From assembly GCA_036346205.1 (NCBI GenBank), contig JARFJB010000408.1, forward strand, positions 1,863,501-1,927,500: a DNA stretch of 64,000 nt, given 5' to 3'. The notes below the pieces were generated by a model, which made no database searches, had not been told where the DNA came from, and worked only from the letters and a program-made list of their open reading frames with translations. Origin of the DNA: Vesta saturnalis (Eukaryota > Arthropoda > Insecta > Coleoptera > Lampyridae). Made by a program: the position numbers and the translations under genes. Below are positions 59,271-64,000 of the stretch, piece by piece (within the stretch, counting starts at the first letter, position 1; every line of letters begins with the position of its first letter).

Positions 59271-60497
59271 TGTATAACCTAACTTGATTATATTATCGCC
59301 AAATGGTAATAACAATAATGAAGTTAAAGTATAAAATAAAGTGCCGTTGACTCATCAGTAGATTGAGATAGGGGGGGGGGTTCAATTTACGCACCTGAAA
59401 TACTGCCTGCGTTTCAATAGCTTCATTATTTTACTTATTCCTAATTAATAAAAAATTATGTATTAAGTATAAAATATAATTAAATGAATTCTCGGGGCAC
59501 CATGTTATCTTTGACAGGAATAACAAAACCTATTTAATGAACTTTAAAAGCTTTCTAGTAATAACAATATGCAATTAAATTTATTTACCAAATTTATGGA
59601 TAATAAGGAGAGGAAAGAAAAAAAGGTTTTTTAAAGCTAAGCTTAAAAACTAAAAAATTCACCACTATATAAATACCTCTGTATAACAATTTTCCAAACG
59701 ACAGCTTCCAGTGTTTAATATGGATAAGGAACGGTCAGCTAGAATGATAGCGTTTCACAACGTCCTTGCGAGTCTTGTAATAACGCGATCAATTATGTCT
59801 TTGTAGAAATTTTCAATCCAATAAACTTATTGTATTCTTGTTATTTGAATGAAGAGAAACTTGCGAAAATAAGTACTTAAGTAAAACTTGCCATTAAAAA
59901 TTATTAAGTATACAAGGTAATTAATTAAAAAAAGGGCGTACTTAAAAAGTAGGTACTTAAAAAATTGCATACTTGAAAAGTGTAAATTTTACGTTCAAAT
60001 TAACGTGCAAATTAACGTTCAAATTAACATTCAAGTTAACGTTCAAATTAACCAAATTAACGTTCAAATTAACGTATAAATTATCGTGCCTAAAAAAACA
60101 AACAAATGCTTAGTTTAAACTATACTGAATTAAAAAAATAACTTACCACCAAAATTTTCTTGATGGCACGAATATAAAAAATTAATTAATAAATCATTCT
60201 TATTGCTGTTAACATTCAGCATTAACTGAATTACAAAAAGCTTTCAGAATAACTCAAGTGTAAAAGTTTTCTTGCGTTGCGCTGTTACATAATATAAATC
60301 CAATTTTTTTAAGAGAGGGAACTATTACTATTTATATAATATTACACCCAAAAGATTTGTTCTAGGAAATGCCAATTAAATTGCCAGTTTTCAATTCTAC
60401 ATATTAATAATTAAAACTTTTCTAATATTATGCCAAATAAATTAATGATTTTAGATTAACGTATTTTTTAATACAACCACAAAAAAAGGTTGTTACA
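59271..60497 (-). repeat. 5' LTR of the inner Gypsy element
   Basis: 1,227 bp, nearly identical to the left LTR. It begins TGTATAACC and ends GGTTGTTACA on the + strand (TG...CA). Promoter-like TATTTATATAG (minus strand) lies mid-LTR. Confidence 0.93.
59984..60080. repeat. LTR minisatellite (AACGTTCAAATT), right LTR
   Basis: Counterpart of the left-LTR array with the same number and order of variant units, as expected for LTRs copied together. Confidence 0.9.
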
Positions 60498-60801
60498 AAC
60501 TAATGTCCCAAAAATCGGCAAAATAAACGCACGATGTGATCTAAATATCAAACATCATGCTAAACAAATCAATCGCACGATGGGATATAAATATCAACCA
60601 TCGTGCTAACAAACGTAGCAAAAATAAAATAAGTGGTTTGCAAAGCCACAAAAATATAAAAATAAAATAATCTGCGAAATTAGCACAAAAATAAAATTAC
60701 TTTGAAAAATTATCAAAATAATAAGAATGTAAATAAGAAAACCAGAATGTAAAAATCTCAAAAGTAGAAAAATAATTAAAAAGAATACAAAAAACTAAGA
60801 A
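60498..60801 (-). other. Outer Gypsy element, right part of the 3' region
   Basis: It continues the target sequence interrupted at 51750 (AACTAATGTCCC). It corresponds to 54161-54437 of the inner element. A CACGATGTGATCTAAATATCAA phrase is repeated twice here (near 60530 and 60570) and once in the relative. Confidence 0.75.
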
Positions 60802-63338
60802 CTAATGGGTTTTTAAATCTTTAACATGAAAAACACCTAATGGTTTATTATCAAAAGGAGTGGCCAATCGGTACGTAGTTGGACCTAACACCTCAACAAC
60901 TTTCGCTTCAATGAATTTCGGAGCTAACTTTTGACTATAATTTTTAGTCGCATCAGATAAAGTAAAATACTTTTTCCAAACTAAATCGCCGACGTTTAAT
61001 TTCAATGGACGCCGTCGCAAATTGTAAGATTTTGAATTTCTTTCGTAAGCTGCATGCAAATTTTGTTTAACATTTTTAAAAACGGGTGAAAGTTCATTTA
61101 AATCTTGAACTAATTGTTCACGGTTATTAATAACTAAATCATCCTCCTTAAAATCCTTTAGTCGACCATAAAAATCTCCAGAAATCGGAACTGTCCGACC
61201 AAACGCCAAAAAGGAAGGTAAAAATTTCGTAGACTCATGAACAGCGTTACGAATAGCATGGGCAATTTTGTGAATTTCAACATCCCAATCCTTGTGATCA
61301 TCTTTAATATAAGACCTAATCGTAGTACCTACTACTTTATTAACTCTTTCAACAAAATTTACTTGGGGAATTGATTACATATTGTACTCAATGCTTGGGG
61401 GTGATAACTTGCATTAAATCAAATGGATTGAACTTTGTAAGAACTCATTAAATTTTTAAATTGTGAACTTTTTAATTGAGGACCATTGTCCACCATACAA
61501 ATTTGGGGACCACCATAAACTAGAAATACATAATTTTCAATATATTGAGAAATACCTTTGGCAGTAGCACTGCGCATAGGGTGAATCAAAGTAAATTTAG
61601 TAAACCAATCACAAATAACTAACAAAACTGTATTACCACTCTTCGATCTAGAAAAAGGACCTACTAAATCAATTGAAATACATTGAAAAGGATAAGAGAC
61701 ATTTTTCTCCTTACCCATAAAGCCATAATGATTAAATTGTGAAAACTTGCTTCGGTTACAAATATTGCAATTTCTAATATATTTGGAAATATCGGACTTC
61801 ATTTTTGGCCAATAATAAAATTCTTTAATTTTTGAAAAAGTTCTAAAAACACCAAAATGGGCTGATGTAGGATCATCATGAAATTTTTGTAAAATATCTT
61901 TCCTTAAAGATTTTGGAACAACTAACTTCCATTCTACTAAATTCGATTCGATGTTTAAATCATTTGAAATAAATTTGTAAAGCTCATGATCTTCAACTCT
62001 CCAATCAGGAAATAATACAGGATTTTTAGAAACGTTGGCTAACATTTTCTTATACCAATCGTCTAAATCTACAACAGAAAATTCTAGAGAACTAACTTCC
62101 AAAGGGGCTCTAGAAAGTGCATCAGGGACAACATTTAATTTACCTTTACGATGAATAACTTCAAAATCAAATTGTTGAAGTTTAACACTCCATCGGGCTA
62201 AACGACCTGAAGGATTTTTCAAATTACTAATCCAAATAAGTGAATGATGATCTGTAATAACTTTAAAATGGGTACCTTCAATATAAGGTCTAAACTTTTG
62301 AATTCCAAAAATAACTGCAAGCAACTCACGTTCGGTAATTGAATAATTTTGCTCGGCTTTATTTAAAGTACGAGAACCATAAGCGATAACAACTTCACTC
62401 TCCGACACCTTGTGTTAACACACATCCAACTCCGCAATTATATGCATCACACTGTAAATAAAAAGTTTTAGAAAAATCTGGGCTCGCTAAGATAGGAGCA
62501 TCAACTAATAAAGATTTAATTCTTAAAAATGAATCATTCGCTTCGTCATTCCATAAAACTCTCTGGGATTTCTTTCTACCTTTCAATAAATTGTTAATCG
62601 GGGCTAAAATAGTGGAAAAATCATGAAAAAGACGTCGATACCAAGAACACATTCCAATAAAACGTTTAACTTCAGTAAAAGTATGTGGTTGAGGAAAATT
62701 AGTAATAGCTTCCACCTTTGAAGGATCGGTGTGAAGACCATTCTTATCAATAACAAAACCTAAATATGATAGTTGAGGTTTACAAAATTCACATTTATCT
62801 AAATTAATATTTAATTTGGCATCATTAAGCCTTTTAAAAACTTCTCTTAAAATAGTAACATGTTCCTTGAAAGTACTTGAAAAAATAATAATATCGTCTA
62901 AATAAACAAAAACGGATTGAGATAAATCATGACCTAAAATTGAATCCATAAATCGTTGTAATGTACTGGGTGCGTTTGTAAGTCCCATGGGCATAACAGT
63001 ATACTCAAATAATCCTCTACGTGGAACAGTAAAAGCAGTTTTTTCACAACTCTCCGGGTCTAAAGGAATTTGCCAAAAAGCTTTCTTTAAATCAATTGAA
63101 GTTAAATAACGAGCATCTCTTAATTTATCTAAAATATCATTTAAAAATGGTAAAGAGTAAGCATCTTTTTTGTAATAGCATTTAATTTCTTAGCATCAAA
63201 ACAAACTCTAAAATCGCCTGACTTCTTTTTAACTAAAACCATTGGAGAATTCCAAGGGGAAGAACTGGGTCTAATAATTCCTTGCTCTAACATATCATCA
63301 ATTTCTCTGTTCGCATGCTCCAACATAGCAGGAGATAA
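60802..63338 (-). pseudogene. Gypsy Pol relic, outer element (truncated in reverse transcriptase)
   Basis: This is the same polyprotein as the inner copy, roughly nine residues in ten alike by eye. The RT part at 63338-62995 begins inside MLEHANREIDDM. The active site is intact here (FVYLDDIIIFS near 62900). RNase H and integrase H2C2 and core run 62994-61419, and the integrase C-terminal domain is at 61209-60802. Breaks are near 63170, 62400 and 61420-61210; at about 61361 there is an extra 30-odd bp (TTGATTACATATTGTACTCA) absent from the inner copy. Sequence similarity stops at GGAGATAA (63338), so gag, protease and the 5' LTR are missing from the window. Confidence 0.9.
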
Positions 63339-64000
63339 ATAAAGTTGATCGTTATTCAGATAGAAGAATTGGAACAAATACTTAAATACCAGAATAATAA
63401 TTATTCCCGTCAAAATTAAGTGCAGTATCAAACAGTTGCATAGAATATAACTAATCGATAAATTTAAGATCTAAGTACGAGAATTTTTATAGCTTTGACC
63501 GTTAGATTTTCTCAAAATCTAATCAGCTCTAGGAAAAATTAAATCAAGCCAAAATACAAAATTCGAAGTACGTACATACTATGGTTCCGGAGTGATCGTG
63601 CATACTAACATACATCCATACGCACACATACACGCGCTCGCACGCATGGATGTACGCACGCACACGCACTCACAATATCGATCTATGGGTTTAAAAAATA
63701 AATCTTAAAAGTATTTTTAAACTTTAATGGTAACTTTGTATGATAACGGTTTGTACGAGATTCACGCTAAAATAAAACATGTTCAAGAACACAAAGTATT
63801 ATAAATAACAACAAATACTTTCAACCATACAATGGGTTACAAGAAATCATAGTTTTCTGGATATCGAGCTTGACTTCTGTTGCATTGACCTTATTTTGTG
63901 AAGATTGGTCAGGGATAAAGGGAAATAATATACATACATGGAAAACTACTTTGAAAAGACGCTATTACTATTAGCTGCCCTTTAAATGTCGATTTTAGCT
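63339..64000. other. Sequence beyond the truncated outer Gypsy element
   Basis: No gene recognised. 63600-63680 is a purine/pyrimidine-alternating stretch rich in CACACGCACGC (simple-sequence DNA). Confidence 0.5.

Larger units (their letters stand above)
51751..60497 (-). mobile_element. Inner Ty3/Gypsy LTR retrotransposon, complete structure
   Basis: An 8.75-kb element read on the minus strand: 5' LTR (60497-59271), primer-binding site, gag, protease, reverse transcriptase, RNase H, integrase, about 1.45 kb of 3' region, polypurine tract, 3' LTR (52983-51751). The host sequence AACT is found on both sides (51747-51750 and 60498-60501), a 4-bp target duplication. The uninterrupted target is preserved inside the inner element itself (CCCGAGAACTAATGTCCC at 54151-54168), so the insertion was into a relative. 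LTRs differ only by scattered changes, so insertion is recent relative to the rest of the window. Confidence 0.93.

Overview
The window is AT-rich eukaryotic DNA that is almost entirely mobile-element sequence. The mix points to an insect or closely related arthropod genome: a Polinton/Maverick-like virus-derived element, insect-retrovirus (errantivirus) relics with an env remnant, Ty3/Gypsy and Ty1/Copia LTR elements, R1/LOA/I-group non-LTR elements, Penelope-like elements, hAT and DUF4817-type mariner-like transposase relics, and a Crypton-like tyrosine recombinase. Spliceosomal introns with GTAAGT donors fit a nuclear genome. I found no convincing host gene, and the species cannot be fixed from the sequence.

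Layout. 1-7745: the right part of a decayed Polinton-like element. Five to six small virion-type genes lie on the + strand (minor virion protein, adenain-like protease, putative minor capsid, a 53-codon Cys-rich ORF, double-jelly-roll capsid-like gene, small exonuclease-like gene), packed with overlapping stops and starts. They converge on a minus-strand protein-primed DNA polymerase gene carrying two short introns. 7746-12147: unique AT-rich DNA with three tandem-repeat blocks, one built of strong hairpins. 12150-15198: 5'-truncated Copia relic with a 3' LTR. 15215-17113: internally deleted errantivirus (gag and integrase N-terminus). 17186-17901: Penelope-like GIY-YIG fragment with a hammerhead-like motif. 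19350-20273: Crypton-like recombinase relic. 20726-20804: tRNA-like sequence. 20990-22140: second errantivirus fragment (integrase core, env). 22430-27296: non-LTR retrotransposon, + strand. 29785-34416: two Penelope-like copies as a 2.2 kb head-to-head inverted repeat. 34965-39290: mariner-like transposase halves around a non-LTR element inserted inside a Penelope GIY-YIG domain. 40500-44350: unassigned DNA with minisatellites. 44717-48177: hAT element with an 8-bp target duplication. About 49250-63338: an old Gypsy element split by a younger relative (51751-60497, two 1.23-kb LTRs, primer-binding site, polypurine tract, 4-bp target duplication).

Nearly all coding regions carry frameshifts, stops or deletions, so the window is best read as a record of successive insertions. 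The least expected parts are the gene packing and introns of the Polinton-like element, the hairpin tandem array at 10.2-10.6 kb, and the nested or inverted element structures. All family assignments rest on recognised motifs and gene order; no database search was possible.
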